Below are positions 42,110-51,230 of a DNA stretch of 55,607 nucleotides, one piece after another. The notes beneath the pieces were generated by a model. It was not told where the DNA came from. It did not search any database and saw nothing but the letters and a program-made list of their open reading frames with translations. The stretch comes from an uncultured Prevotellaceae bacterium. GTDB lineage: Bacteria; Bacteroidota; Bacteroidia; Bacteroidales; Muribaculaceae. The position numbers and the translations under genes are program-made. Where the stretch lies: NCBI GenBank assembly GCA_900317835.1, contig ONIL01000018.1:1-55607 (forward strand), read 5' to 3'. Position 1 is the first letter of the stretch, and each line of letters begins with the position of its first letter.

Positions 42110-42943
42110 TCAGTTGCGCTTTGGGAGGCCGAGGATCTCGCGGGCCTCGTCGCTGGTGGCGATGGGGCGGCCCAGTTCCTTAGCCAGGCGAACGACCTTC
42201 TCAACGAGCTCGCCATTACTCTTGGCAAGCACACCCTTAGACAGATAGAGGTTATCCTCAAAGCCCACGCGCACGTTACCGCCCATGGCGATAGCAGCAG
42301 CGGCCATCGGGAAGGCATGGCGGCCAACGCCCGTCACGGTCCAAGTAGAACCGGCGGGGATGCCGTTCACGAGCCAGCACAGGTTAGCCACAGTAGCAGG
42401 GGTGCAACCAGGCACGCCCAGCACGAAGTTGAACTGCATGGGGTTGCCGGGGACTTCACCCTTGCGAGCCATGGTCAAGATGGTGTCGAGGTGACCCATC
42501 TCAAAGCACTCATATTCGGGCTTGATGCCACGTTCCATCATGCGCTTGCCGAAGGCACGCATGGTGGGCATGGTGTTGTCGAAAATCTCGTCACCAAAGT
42601 TGCAAGTACCGCAGTCCAGCGTTGCCATCTCGGGCAGCGGAGTGGTATCGGTCGATTGCAGACGCTCGTCGGGGGTCATACCCACAGCACCGCCTGTCGA
42701 CGGGATGAGGATGACATTGGGGCACACCTTGAGGATGGCCTCCTCGCACTCCTGGAAGCGGCCACGGTCCTGGGTGGGCGTGCCGTCGTCCCAGCGAACG
42801 TGCAGGTGAACGATGGCGGCACCGGCATCAACAGCCGACTTGGCCTCGCGCACGATTTCTTCAACGGTGTAGGGTACGTTAGGATTCTGCTCCTTGGTGA
42901 CCTCGGCGCCGCAGATGGCGGCAGTGATAATCAGTTTATCCAT
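42110..42943 (-). CDS. kce: 3-keto-5-aminohexanoate cleavage enzyme
   Basis: 277 aa BKACE-family (beta-keto acid cleavage) TIM barrel. Zn ligands include the pair in VHLHVRWDDGTPTQDRGRF. Other family blocks are IPSTGGAVGM, CGTCNFGDEIFDNT and the C-terminal GGNVRVGFEDNLYLSKG. It combines 5-amino-3-oxohexanoate with acetyl-CoA to give acetoacetate and 3-aminobutyryl-CoA. 4 nt separate it from kal. Confidence 0.95.
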   Translation of the reverse strand: MDKLIITAAICGAEVTKEQNPNVPYTVEEIVREAKSAVDAGAAIVHLHVRWDDGTPTQDRGRFQECEEAILKVCPNVILIPSTGGAVGMTPDERLQSTDTTPLPEMATLDCGTCNFGDEIFDNTMPTMRAFGKRMMERGIKPEYECFEMGHLDTILTMARKGEVPGNPMQFNFVLGVPGCTPATVANLCWLVNGIPAGSTWTVTGVGRHAFPMAAAAIAMGGNVRVGFEDNLYLSKGVLAKSNGELVEKVVRLAKELGRPIATSDEAREILGLPKRN

Positions 42944-42947
42944 ATAC

Positions 42948-43340
42948 TTACTTGTTCTTGCGTTGGCAGTCTTTAGGGGTTACACATGTTCCTGATGCAC
43001 GGCAAACCACAACGGGCTCGTCGAGGATGTCGGCAGCCGATGCCGAGATGTCGGGACGAGCTTGAGCGACCTTGCGGGCCTCAAACACCATGTGGCGAGA
43101 CGTATTGCCCTCACGGTCAATCCAGCCCTCGGCCTCAATGAAATCGCCGGCATAGACTGGTGCCAGGAACTCGATGTTGTCATAGGCACAGAACAGGCCC
43201 TCGTCACCGTCACGCATAATCAACAACTCGGTAGCCACGTCGCCAAACAAATGAACCATGTGAGCACCGTCAACCAGGTTGCCGCCGTAGTGGGCGTCCT
43301 TTGCGCTCATGCGCAGTCTGATCATTGTCTTGTATTCCAT
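42948..43340 (-). CDS. kal: 3-aminobutyryl-CoA ammonia lyase
   Basis: 130 aa hotdog-fold protein. Recognised by size, the N-terminal [20 protein letters not shown] block, [20 protein letters not shown] and the position next to kce. It eliminates ammonia from 3-aminobutyryl-CoA to form crotonyl-CoA. Confidence 0.93.
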   Translation of the reverse strand: MEYKTMIRLRMSAKDAHYGGNLVDGAHMVHLFGDVATELLIMRDGDEGLFCAYDNIEFLAPVYAGDFIEAEGWIDREGNTSRHMVFEARKVAQARPDISASAADILDEPVVVCRASGTCVTPKDCQRKNK

Positions 43341-43352
43341 TTCAGTCCTTAG

Positions 43353-44003
43353 TTATTTCTCGACATAAATGCCATCAACATAGATACCCGAAGCGTGAAC
43401 GTGCTCGGGAGCGATCTCACCCACGGGAACCAGCTTCTCGGCCTCAACTACGACATAGTCGGCAGCGGTGGCCATCAGCGGGTTGAAGTTATTAGTGGTG
43501 CCCAGGAATACCATGTTGCCGAACTCGTCAACGATGTTAGCACGCAGGAAGGCGATGTCGGCCCTCAGCGGCTTCTCCAGCAGATAGTCCTTGCCGTCCA
43601 CGTTGACGATATCCTTACCGTCGGCCATGATGGTGCCCAGACCGGTGGGGGTCAGCACGCCGCCCAGTCCTGCGCCTGCCGCACGGATGCGCTCGGCCAG
43701 GGTGCCCTGGGGAACATACTCGACGATGAGGGTACCCTCATTCTTCTGCAACGCGGTCTGCTTGTTGGTGCCCGTGTGGGACACGATAGCCTTCTTTACC
43801 TGGTGATTGCTGACCAACTTGCCGTGAGCCACCTCGTCATAGGCGGTGTCGTTAGCAATGATAGTGAGGTCCTTAACACCCTTCTCTACAATGGCGTCGA
43901 TGATCTGGGTGGCACTGCCGTTACCCAAGAATCCGCCAAACATGATTGTCATGCCGTCCTGTACTTTCTCGACGGCTTGTTCCAATGTGATTTGTTTGTT
44001 CAT
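43353..44003 (-). CDS. atoD: Acetoacetate/butyrate CoA-transferase alpha subunit
   Basis: 216 aa family I CoA-transferase large-type subunit. The family motif is DGMTIMFGGFLGNGSA (about 16-31), followed by LTIIANDTAYDEVAHGKLV and GAGLGGVLTPTGLGT. First gene of the lysine operon; its partner atoA is separate, after kamE. Confidence 0.93.
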   Translation of the reverse strand: MNKQITLEQAVEKVQDGMTIMFGGFLGNGSATQIIDAIVEKGVKDLTIIANDTAYDEVAHGKLVSNHQVKKAIVSHTGTNKQTALQKNEGTLIVEYVPQGTLAERIRAAGAGLGGVLTPTGLGTIMADGKDIVNVDGKDYLLEKPLRADIAFLRANIVDEFGNMVFLGTTNNFNPLMATAADYVVVEAEKLVPVGEIAPEHVHASGIYVDGIYVEK

Positions 44004-44048
44004 AATGTTTATGTTTTGGAATTTATTGGTTTATGTCTATAATGGCTG

Positions 44049-44056
44049 CAAATATA
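44049..44056 (-). promoter_or_regulatory. -7 box of the lysine fermentation operon
   Basis: Plus-strand CAAATATA is the reverse complement of TATATTTG (TAnnTTTG), 46 nt upstream of the atoD ATG. No CAAA at the -33 distance, which may mean activator dependence. Confidence 0.5.
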
Positions 44057-44347
44057 GAAAATTTTCCCCATTTTCAGTCCTTTTCAGGCCATTTTTTATC
44101 AACTTTTTATCTATTACATAGATAACGGCTATAATCACAGCGATTTGCTCATCCCAGCAAAGGTTCACAAGGGGGAGCAACAATGGCCATAGATAAAAGG
44201 GTCGCCCGTCCCCACGCGGCAGCCATCACAACTGAATGAATTCGGAATTTGGCATGATTTTTGCAGAATTTAACAAAAAAAATGTAGGAAAGAGGTTATC
44301 ATATACGTTTAATTTATAGCAATACAAACCGTTAAATTTTTACTATT
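44057..44347. other. Spacer between the lysine operon and the flotillin gene
   Basis: About 290 nt with no gene. It is AT-rich near both ends and GC-richer in the middle (44130-44225). I see no repeat, tRNA or clear hairpin; regulatory sites for the lysine operon would be expected here. Confidence 0.5.
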
Positions 44348-45844
44348 ATGGGATCGTTTGAATTCGGAACATTGGAAATTGGAATTATCGTAGGTGTGAT
44401 TATCCTACTATTGTTAGTCATTCTTTTTACCTGCTATGTGAAAGCGCCGCCCAGCACAGCCTACGTCATCTCGGGCATCAAGCGCGAACCCCGCATCCTT
44501 ATCGGTGCCGGTGGTGTTAAAATCCCTATCTTTGAGCGCCTTGACAAGGTCTATCTGGGACAGTTGACAGTGGATATCCGCACCGAGCGAAGCGTGCCGA
44601 CCAACGACTTCATCAACGTTAACGTCGATGCTGTGGCCAAGGTTGCCGTTACCCCTACCCCAGACGGCGTGCGCCTGGCAGCGCGCAACTTCCTGAACAT
44701 GGATGCAGCCACCATCTCGAGCCAGCTGCAGGACACCCTTCAAGGCAACCTGCGCGAGCTCATCGGTAGCCAGGGACTGAAGGAACTGAACGTGGACCGC
44801 GACGGTTTCTCTAATCAAGTCATGGACAAAGCAGCGCCTGACATGGCCAAACTGGGTATCTCCATTCTTGCATTCAATGTACAGAACATCACCGATGAAT
44901 TGGGACTGATTGAGAACCTGGGTGCAGACAACACCTGGACCATCCGCAAGAATGCCGCCATCACCAAGGCTCAGGCCGAGAAAGACATCGCCCAAGCCAA
45001 AGCCGAGAACGAGAAACTCGCCAATGACGCCACGGTAGCCTCACAGACCGCTATCGCCGAGCGCCAGAACGAACTCACCATCCGCCGTGCTGACCTCAAG
45101 CAGGAAGCCGACACTCGCCAAGCCCAGGCCGATGCAGCCTACCGCATCCAAGAGCAGGAACAGCAGAAGGTACTCAACGAGAAGGAGGTCGATGCCCAAA
45201 TTGCACGCACCAAGAAGGAGCAGGACCTCACCAACGAGCAGATCAAGATTCGCGAGAACACACTTCTCGCCGAGGTGAACAAGCAGGCAGATGCCGACCG
45301 CTACTCCAAGCAGATACAGGCCGAGGCCGAGAAATTCCAGATTCAGAAGAACGCCGAAGCCGATCTGGAAAAGCGCAAACGCGAAGCCGAAGCTCAGCGC
45401 TATGAAGCTGAACAGGAAGCTGAAGCCATCCGCGCCAAGGCCGAAGCACAGAAGTTTGCCATGATGCAGGAAGCCGAGGGTATCAAGGCCCGCGGCGAAG
45501 CCGAAGCCTATGCCGTACAGAAGAAAGGTGAGGCCGAAGCACAGGCAATGGAGAAAAAAGCCGAGGCCTTCAAGAAGTATAACGACGCTGCTGTGGCTCA
45601 GATGGTCATTGAGAAACTGCCCGAAATCACCCGCAATGTTGCCGAACAGGTAGCCACCATCCAGGGTGTGAACATCTACAGCACGGGCGGTGACAACGGA
45701 TCTGGCATTGGCACCATCACCGGTACCCTGCCCATCGTCCTGGCTCAGGTCAATGATACCGTCAAGAGCGCCGTCGGCGTGGATTTGGCCAGCATCGTGC
45801 GCAAGCATGAGGGTCCTAAAGACACTCCTGAGAATAAGGAATAA
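44348..45844 (+). CDS. Flotillin-like SPFH domain membrane protein
   Basis: 498 aa. One N-terminal membrane anchor (about 11-33, IIVGVIILLLLVILFTCYV), an SPFH/band 7 domain (about 35-190, with RILIGAGGVKIPIFERLDKV), then a long charged coiled coil (about 200-430) with Glu-Ala heptads (AEAEAIRAKAEAQKF-like), and a C-terminal flotillin tail. Flotillins oligomerise and scaffold membrane microdomains. The start ATG is the only one before the membrane segment. No NfeD partner is adjacent. A strong terminator follows. Confidence 0.92.
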   Translation: MGSFEFGTLEIGIIVGVIILLLLVILFTCYVKAPPSTAYVISGIKREPRILIGAGGVKIPIFERLDKVYLGQLTVDIRTERSVPTNDFINVNVDAVAKVAVTPTPDGVRLAARNFLNMDAATISSQLQDTLQGNLRELIGSQGLKELNVDRDGFSNQVMDKAAPDMAKLGISILAFNVQNITDELGLIENLGADNTWTIRKNAAITKAQAEKDIAQAKAENEKLANDATVASQTAIAERQNELTIRRADLKQEADTRQAQADAAYRIQEQEQQKVLNEKEVDAQIARTKKEQDLTNEQIKIRENTLLAEVNKQADADRYSKQIQAEAEKFQIQKNAEADLEKRKREAEAQRYEAEQEAEAIRAKAEAQKFAMMQEAEGIKARGEAEAYAVQKKGEAEAQAMEKKAEAFKKYNDAAVAQMVIEKLPEITRNVAEQVATIQGVNIYSTGGDNGSGIGTITGTLPIVLAQVNDTVKSAVGVDLASIVRKHEGPKDTPENKE

Positions 45845-45864
45845 CCCTTGACACAACAGTTAAC

Positions 45865-45901
45865 GAGGCTGGAAGCTACAATGCTTCCAGCCTCATTTTT
45901 T
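45865..45901 (+). terminator. Intrinsic terminator after the flotillin gene
   Basis: GAGGCTGGAAGC (45865-45876), loop TACAAT, GCTTCCAGCCTC (45883-45894), then ATTTTTT. A textbook Rho-independent terminator. Confidence 0.9.
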
Positions 45902-45918
45902 CGTTACTGATCAACCGA

Positions 45919-48099
45919 TTACTTCAAGTAGTCGTCGAAGTAGCGGGTAATGCGCTCATGCAGGTGAACGCTCTGATGTCCCATCATGTTGTGGCCCTGG
46001 CCGGGATAAACGTAGAAGTCGGGCTGAGTGCCGGCAGCGATGCAGGCCTTGAGGAAACTGTAGGCATGCTGGGGAACCACGGTCGGGTCGTTGAGGCCGA
46101 TGATGATTTGGAGGCGTCCCTTGAGGTCCTTGGCCTTGTGGATAAGGCTAGTCTCAGCATATCCCTCGGGGTTGGTCTGCGGGGTGTCCATGTATCGCTC
46201 ACCATACATCACCTCATACCATTTCCAGTCAATGACGGGTCCACCGGCCACACCCACCTTGAAGACGTCGGGATAGTTGGTCATCAGGCTGATGGTCATG
46301 AAGCCGCCAAAGCTCCAGCCGTGCACGCCCAGGCGCGCCGTATCGACATAGTTGAGCGTGCGCAGGAAGTCCACGCCACGCATCTGGTCTTCCATTTCAA
46401 CTTGTCCCAAGCGGCGGAAGGTGGCTTGCTCAAACTCACGGCCACGGTTCTCACTGCCCCGATTGTCAAGAATGAAAAGCAGATAGCCGCGCTGTGCCAT
46501 GTAGGTTTCCCAACTGCGGCTGCCCCAATGCCAGCGCGCATCCACGTTGTGGGCATGAGGACCACCATAGACGTAGACCACAGTAGGATACTTCTTAGCG
46601 GGGTCAAAGTCCACGGGCATCACCATGCGGTAATACAGATCGGTGACGTCGTCAGCAGCCTTGATGGTGCCGCAACGGTACTCGGGCACGGCATAGCCTT
46701 CCCATGGGTCGGGAGCAGTAAAGTAACGCATCTGCTCGTTATCACGGGTATCCACGATGGCGATATTGCGGGGCACATCAGGCTCCTGGTAGTAGTCGAT
46801 GAGCCAACGTCCGCTATCGCTCAAGCGGCCGCTGTGCCAACCCTTGCCGCCCTCGTCGATGCGGGTGAGTTCGCCCGAAGCCACATCCACCTTGTAGATG
46901 TTCTGCTGGATGGGATTGTCGGCATTAGCCGCTATAATAACGGACTTGCGCTCGGTATCAAATCCCAGCAAATCCATCACCACCCAGTCGCCGTGAGTGA
47001 GCTGACGCAGTTCACGTGATGCCATGTCAAACACATAGAGGTGATTGTAGCCGTCTTTCTCGCTCCACAAGATGAACTTGTCATTATCCCACGGCAGGAA
47101 TGTGATGGGGTGTTGAGGCTCGACATACTTGGGATGGCTCTCGTGATAGAGCGAAGTCATGGGATTGCCTGTCATGGCATCATAGGCCATCAGTGTCACA
47201 TCGTTCTGGTCGCGGTTCTCTTCCATCATGTAGATGACAGTTCCGTTAGGATTCCATGAGATATTGGAGAAATAGCGGTCGGTGGGATCGCCCGCTTTGA
47301 GATAAACCGTGTCGCCCGTCAACAGGTTCAGCACGCCAACAGTCACCAGATGGGACGTCTGTCCCGCCATGGGGTACTTCTCGGGGGCTGGAGTGGCCAT
47401 CACGTGCGTCGAATCGGTCAATTCAGGCACATCGATCAACGGATAGTCGGCCACCATGCTCTGATCCATACGGTAGAAGGCCAATCGGTTGCCATCGGGA
47501 CTCCAGAACAGTCCACCCTCGATGCCGAACTCGTTGCGGTGCACACTCTGGCCGTAAACCAGGTCACGTGAGCCGTCACTGGTCACCTGACGGGTATTGC
47601 CCACCCCATCGGTCACATAGAGGTTATCGTCCTTGACAAAGGCAACAGCGCGGCTCTGCTCGTTCCACTCGCTGGCCTGTGCTCCAAGGCACAGTGGCTG
47701 TTGCCACTCCTCCCGGCCTGTCTTGAAATTGATGAGCAGGCGCTGGTCGTTGGTGTAAATCAGCGCCAGTGGCTTGTCAGGATAGGGAAACGATACAGCA
47801 TTCAGCCCCATAACGGGCGAAGAACTCTCGCTGGCGCCTGTCCGCTTGTTGAGTTTATCACGTGTGAACAACACTTTCTCTTTGCCATTGGCTACATTCA
47901 CCAGCCAGCACGTGTCGGGGGACACCCTCACCAGTTGGTCGCCCCACCACGTGAGGGAACGGTTCTGTGGAATCATGTTGCGGTAATTGTTACCGCCAAA
48001 GTTCAGATCCTCGAGCGTGAATTGCTTCTGAGCCGCTACTGGAAGTGCCAGCAACGCCATCAGCAAGAACGCCATGCCATGTCGTCTTGTCATTTTCAT
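45919..48099 (-). CDS. S9B dipeptidyl peptidase IV-like serine protease
   Basis: 726 aa from the ATG at 48099 (MKMTRRHGMAFLLMALLALP, signal peptide). A longer reading to 48204 would start upstream of the predicted promoter and is rejected. An N-terminal eight-bladed beta-propeller (about 40-480) includes LFWSPDGNRLAFYRMDQ; a C-terminal alpha/beta hydrolase holds the triad Ser596 (GWSFGG), Asp671 (GLNDPTV) and His703 (GQGHNM). Periplasmic release of N-terminal X-Pro dipeptides is expected, fitting a proteolytic, amino-acid-fermenting lifestyle. Monocistronic. Confidence 0.92.
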   Translation of the reverse strand: MKMTRRHGMAFLLMALLALPVAAQKQFTLEDLNFGGNNYRNMIPQNRSLTWWGDQLVRVSPDTCWLVNVANGKEKVLFTRDKLNKRTGASESSSPVMGLNAVSFPYPDKPLALIYTNDQRLLINFKTGREEWQQPLCLGAQASEWNEQSRAVAFVKDDNLYVTDGVGNTRQVTSDGSRDLVYGQSVHRNEFGIEGGLFWSPDGNRLAFYRMDQSMVADYPLIDVPELTDSTHVMATPAPEKYPMAGQTSHLVTVGVLNLLTGDTVYLKAGDPTDRYFSNISWNPNGTVIYMMEENRDQNDVTLMAYDAMTGNPMTSLYHESHPKYVEPQHPITFLPWDNDKFILWSEKDGYNHLYVFDMASRELRQLTHGDWVVMDLLGFDTERKSVIIAANADNPIQQNIYKVDVASGELTRIDEGGKGWHSGRLSDSGRWLIDYYQEPDVPRNIAIVDTRDNEQMRYFTAPDPWEGYAVPEYRCGTIKAADDVTDLYYRMVMPVDFDPAKKYPTVVYVYGGPHAHNVDARWHWGSRSWETYMAQRGYLLFILDNRGSENRGREFEQATFRRLGQVEMEDQMRGVDFLRTLNYVDTARLGVHGWSFGGFMTISLMTNYPDVFKVGVAGGPVIDWKWYEVMYGERYMDTPQTNPEGYAETSLIHKAKDLKGRLQIIIGLNDPTVVPQHAYSFLKACIAAGTQPDFYVYPGQGHNMMGHQSVHLHERITRYFDDYLK

Positions 48100-48130
48100 T
48101 GCATCGGTTATGTTATGGTTTATTTTGTCG

Positions 48131-48138
48131 CAAAGATA
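48131..48138 (-). promoter_or_regulatory. -7 box of the S9 peptidase gene
   Basis: Plus-strand CAAAGATA (reverse complement TATCTTTG), 32 nt before the chosen ATG. It supports the internal start at 48099. Confidence 0.5.
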
Positions 48139-48224
48139 TGCTTTTCTGCCGAAAAAACCTAAAAGCGGACTTAAAAAGACCGAATTATCTGATGATATGG
48201 TCATGAACGTTAGGGAACTTTTTG

Positions 48225-48232
48225 TAAATTTG
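48225..48232 (+). promoter_or_regulatory. -7 box TAAATTTG just before the DUF4369 gene
   Basis: Exact TAnnTTTG match starting 13 nt before the ATG at 48238, almost the same spacing as at 1984/1996. It suggests a leaderless or very short-leader transcript. Confidence 0.5.
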
Positions 48233-48237
48233 CCGCC

Positions 48238-48858
48238 ATGAAGAAATTGGTTTTAAACATCTTTGCAGCAGCCCTGCTCCTGTCGTTGACCGATTGTGAC
48301 CACCATGATCAGGGCGTTGACTACCGTGTCAACATTACGGTTGACAATCAGTTGCATCGCGACAGCGCCACCCTGCTGGTGCTCGAGGGCGAGTACAACA
48401 AGTTGAGGGTTTGCGGCACCGCTCGGGTCCACGACGGCTCATTCACCTTCACTGGTCAGACCGACAAGGACAAGGTCGCCCTTATCCGTTGGGACAATGA
48501 CTCGGTAAACCCATTCTACTTTGTGCTTGAGGGGGGCGACATCAACATCACCATCAAGCCCGGTTCATGGGACATCACCGGCAGCCCCGCTAACAGCGAG
48601 TACCTACATTACATCAACCAGCGCAACTGCATCATGGACTCACGTGTTGCCACCTGGCAGGAATACCTGAAGATGGCTGCCGACTCGTCGCTCAAGCGTG
48701 ATGATGAGATGCGCATGGTGCATCAGGACAGCCTTTTAAACGATTCGCTGCAGCGCATGACTGTCGAGCGCATCAATCGAGGTGACGCCGTCGGACGCAT
48801 CATCCGCGAGCGCTACGGCAAGCAACTCGACCAGGACCACATGCGACAGCTCAAGTGA
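48238..48858 (+). CDS. DUF4369-like lipoprotein without a thioredoxin domain
   Basis: 206 aa. Signal peptide with lipobox LTDC (Cys about 20). The region 28-120 (VNITVDNQLHRDSATLLVLEG ... FTFTGQTDKDKVALI) resembles DUF4369, usually the N-terminal half of TlpA-like thiol oxidoreductases. Here the rest is a short charged helical tail, and no CxxC is present, so the redox half is missing. Likely a periplasm-facing lipoprotein of unknown role. Ends before a bidirectional terminator. Confidence 0.75.
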   Translation: MKKLVLNIFAAALLLSLTDCDHHDQGVDYRVNITVDNQLHRDSATLLVLEGEYNKLRVCGTARVHDGSFTFTGQTDKDKVALIRWDNDSVNPFYFVLEGGDINITIKPGSWDITGSPANSEYLHYINQRNCIMDSRVATWQEYLKMAADSSLKRDDEMRMVHQDSLLNDSLQRMTVERINRGDAVGRIIRERYGKQLDQDHMRQLK

Positions 48859-48903
48859 GCGCAAGCCGCCAAATGTCAACCAACTAACACATCTACAAAA
48901 AAT

Positions 48904-48943
48904 AAATCTCCCCGCCGGCGCAATGCCAGCGGGGAGATTTTTT
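48904..48943 (+). terminator. Bidirectional terminator
   Basis: AAATCTCCCCGC (48904-48915) pairs with GCGGGGAGATTT (48929-48940), then TTT. An A-rich flank on the left gives U on the minus strand too, so it can end both the lipoprotein gene and the ompA-like gene. Confidence 0.85.
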
Positions 48944-48975
48944 CAGTTAATTAAACCGATTGTTCGGGTCTGCAA

Positions 48976-50229
48976 TTACTTCTTAACGATGAGCTCGCAG
49001 ATCGAAACGCGGTTCCAGCTCAGCTCCTGGAACATGTCGGTCTCACCACAACCCTGAGCGCTGATGCGGTTAGCATCAATCTTGTACTTGTTGATGAGCA
49101 TGTTCTTAACAGCCTCGGCACGGCCATTGGCCAGACGAATGTTGTTGTCCTTGGGACCCTCGGGAGAAGCATAACCCTTGATCTCAACAGTAGCAGTGGG
49201 GTTGTTCTTGAGGTACATGGCAACGCGCTCAACATTGGGCTGCTGGTCAGCGGTGATGTTGGTCTTGTTAACCTTGAAGTGAACGAGAACATTCATGTAC
49301 TTAGCGCTCTTGTCGATAACCTCGGTGGTGTTAACGGGCTTCTGGTTAGCAGCCTTGCGAGCACCATCCAGGTCGCGCTGCAACTGAGCGTTGCGAGCGT
49401 TAGCGGCGTCGAGGTCACCCTGCAGACCATTGAGCTGGTTGCGCAGGCCGTTGATCTGACCGTTCAGAGCATCGATGTCATCCTGGCTGTACTTGTAGGG
49501 GCAGAAGGTGATGTAGCGCTCGCCGTTGCTACCCTTGAAGTGATAAGTCAGACCAGCCTCGAGCTCAACAGCAGCGTGGTTAGCGTTCATCTGGCTCTTG
49601 CCGTTACGGGGCTCGCCTTCCCAAGTAGCGCGGGCGGGCAAGTTGTAACGATAAGGAATCATGATGTCACCGTTCATGTCCCAAACCACAGCGGGCTTCA
49701 GGCTGAAGGTGAAGGCGCGGCTCTCACCAAAGTTGAAGTTCAGGTTTGCACCTGCCTTGGTGTACCAGCTGTTGTAGTCATTACCATACATGTTGGCACT
49801 CTCAGTGCGGTGGAAAGCGTGCAGCCAACCAGCACCGATTACACCCTCGAGCTCGAAGAAGCGGGGCTTGCCAGCATAACCAGCGAACAGGTTACCCAGG
49901 TTTACGGTACCAAACATACCGGCCAGAGTGTGGTCGATGATGTTCGGGCTCTTGGGTCCCCAGTAGTTGGGTTCCTTCTCCCAGCTGGTAGTGTTGATGG
50001 TAGCCTCACCCTCAACGCCCAGACCGAAGACGGGAGTCAGCTGCTTCTTGATCTCCATACCGAAGATGCCACGAGCGCTGGGCCAGAATGCATAGCCCTG
50101 GAAAGGCATGATAGCACCGCCCTTCAGGGTTACAGACATGTTGTCAAAGAACTTGTTCTGCTCCAGAGACTGAGCCTGCGAAGCAAATACGCCCATAAGA
50201 AGGGCTAAAGTCAAGATAATCTTTTTCAT
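48976..50229 (-). CDS. OmpA family outer-membrane protein
   Basis: 417 aa. Signal peptide (MKKIILTLALLMGVFASQAQ), an N-terminal eight-stranded barrel (about 25-250), a coiled linker (about 255-310, INGLRNQLNGLQGDLDAANA), and a peptidoglycan-binding OmpA domain (about 320-417) with VEIKGYASPEGPKDNN and NGRAEAVKN. It tethers the outer membrane to the wall and is likely abundant: promoter consensus is perfect and codon use is regular. Confidence 0.93.
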   Translation of the reverse strand: MKKIILTLALLMGVFASQAQSLEQNKFFDNMSVTLKGGAIMPFQGYAFWPSARGIFGMEIKKQLTPVFGLGVEGEATINTTSWEKEPNYWGPKSPNIIDHTLAGMFGTVNLGNLFAGYAGKPRFFELEGVIGAGWLHAFHRTESANMYGNDYNSWYTKAGANLNFNFGESRAFTFSLKPAVVWDMNGDIMIPYRYNLPARATWEGEPRNGKSQMNANHAAVELEAGLTYHFKGSNGERYITFCPYKYSQDDIDALNGQINGLRNQLNGLQGDLDAANARNAQLQRDLDGARKAANQKPVNTTEVIDKSAKYMNVLVHFKVNKTNITADQQPNVERVAMYLKNNPTATVEIKGYASPEGPKDNNIRLANGRAEAVKNMLINKYKIDANRISAQGCGETDMFQELSWNRVSICELIVKK

Positions 50230-50271
50230 TTTAATAAAATTTATTAAACACTAATTATTAGTAATTTTCGG

Positions 50272-50303
50272 CAAAAGTAATACAAATTTCTAATACGGCC
50301 AAA
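50272..50303 (-). promoter_or_regulatory. Promoter of the ompA-like gene
   Basis: Plus-strand CAAAAGTA (50272-50279) and CAAA (50300-50303), 20 nt apart. The surrounding 50240-50460 spacer is AT-rich with no gene. Confidence 0.7.
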
Positions 50304-50514
50304 ATTTAACGTTTATTAAGGATAGAAACGCAGCAAAACAGCTTATTTTCTAGCGTTTCGCACAAATTTCCAGCCAAAATAGCCACTTTTTGGCTTTTGT
50401 TAGAACTTTAACAAGCAAAATTATAGCAATTTTCTGAATTACGCAAATTTTTATCAATAAATATTGCTTTCCGGGCCCAAAATCCCATTCTCGGTCCTAA
50501 TAATAAGGCTAATA

Positions 50515-51198
50515 TCAGGAAAGACCCAGGATATAACCGATTTCGCAATTGATGTCGGCCACGGTGACTTCCTGATCGGCGTTGAGATCGGCACGCTGCC
50601 GCAAGCCATCGTCAACATCATCGCCCAGCAGCACTTGCAGGATGGCGTTGATATCGGCTACACTGAGCTCGCCGTCGAGGTTGACATCCCCCCTGAGATA
50701 GGACGTCATCTTGATTTGCTTGACGGCGCCACTGTTCTTGACGTTGGCCTTCCAGGCCGCAAAGCGCAGGCTGGCCTGGGTCATCCCGGCGGGAACATTC
50801 AAGGAAAGGTTTATATAGTTGGTGCGGCTCACGCTGGTGGGCTCATAGGTCACCGAGTCTACCGCAACTCCACTATTGTCAAGCAACGTGGCGGTGAGCG
50901 CCACTTTTTTCACGTCAAACCCAGGATCCTGCCACTGGTCGGTAATCCATGTGACCCTCATGTCGATGGATTGCCCGCCATAGCAATTAAACTGTGGAGA
51001 GGTCAACGTGAGGTGAAGGCCTGTCGAGGTGGTGTAGAGCACGATGCGGTCGGCCATGATGTTAGTCTGGTTAAGGGCAATTGCCGGATTGGTATAAATC
51101 CAGCCATCAAATTCCTGAGGAGAGAATTGTGGCACCTGCGAGTGCATAGCTAGCGCAACAACACACGCCACCAAAAACAATACAATCTTCTTCGTCAT
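50515..51198 (-). CDS. Small exported protein with C-terminal dockerin-type repeats
   Basis: 227 aa from the ATG at 51198 (MTKKIVLFLVACVVALAMHS). One beta-rich domain (about 25-160) with no recognised catalytic motif is followed by two dockerin repeats (GDVNLDGELSVADINAILQ and DLNADQEVTVADINCEIGY), more divergent than those of the 22-27 kb paralogs. Function unknown. It has its own full-consensus promoter. Confidence 0.82.
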   Translation of the reverse strand: MTKKIVLFLVACVVALAMHSQVPQFSPQEFDGWIYTNPAIALNQTNIMADRIVLYTTSTGLHLTLTSPQFNCYGGQSIDMRVTWITDQWQDPGFDVKKVALTATLLDNSGVAVDSVTYEPTSVSRTNYINLSLNVPAGMTQASLRFAAWKANVKNSGAVKQIKMTSYLRGDVNLDGELSVADINAILQVLLGDDVDDGLRQRADLNADQEVTVADINCEIGYILGLS

Positions 51199-51230
51199 CT
51201 TATAGGTCATTTAGGGTTGATTATTGACTG

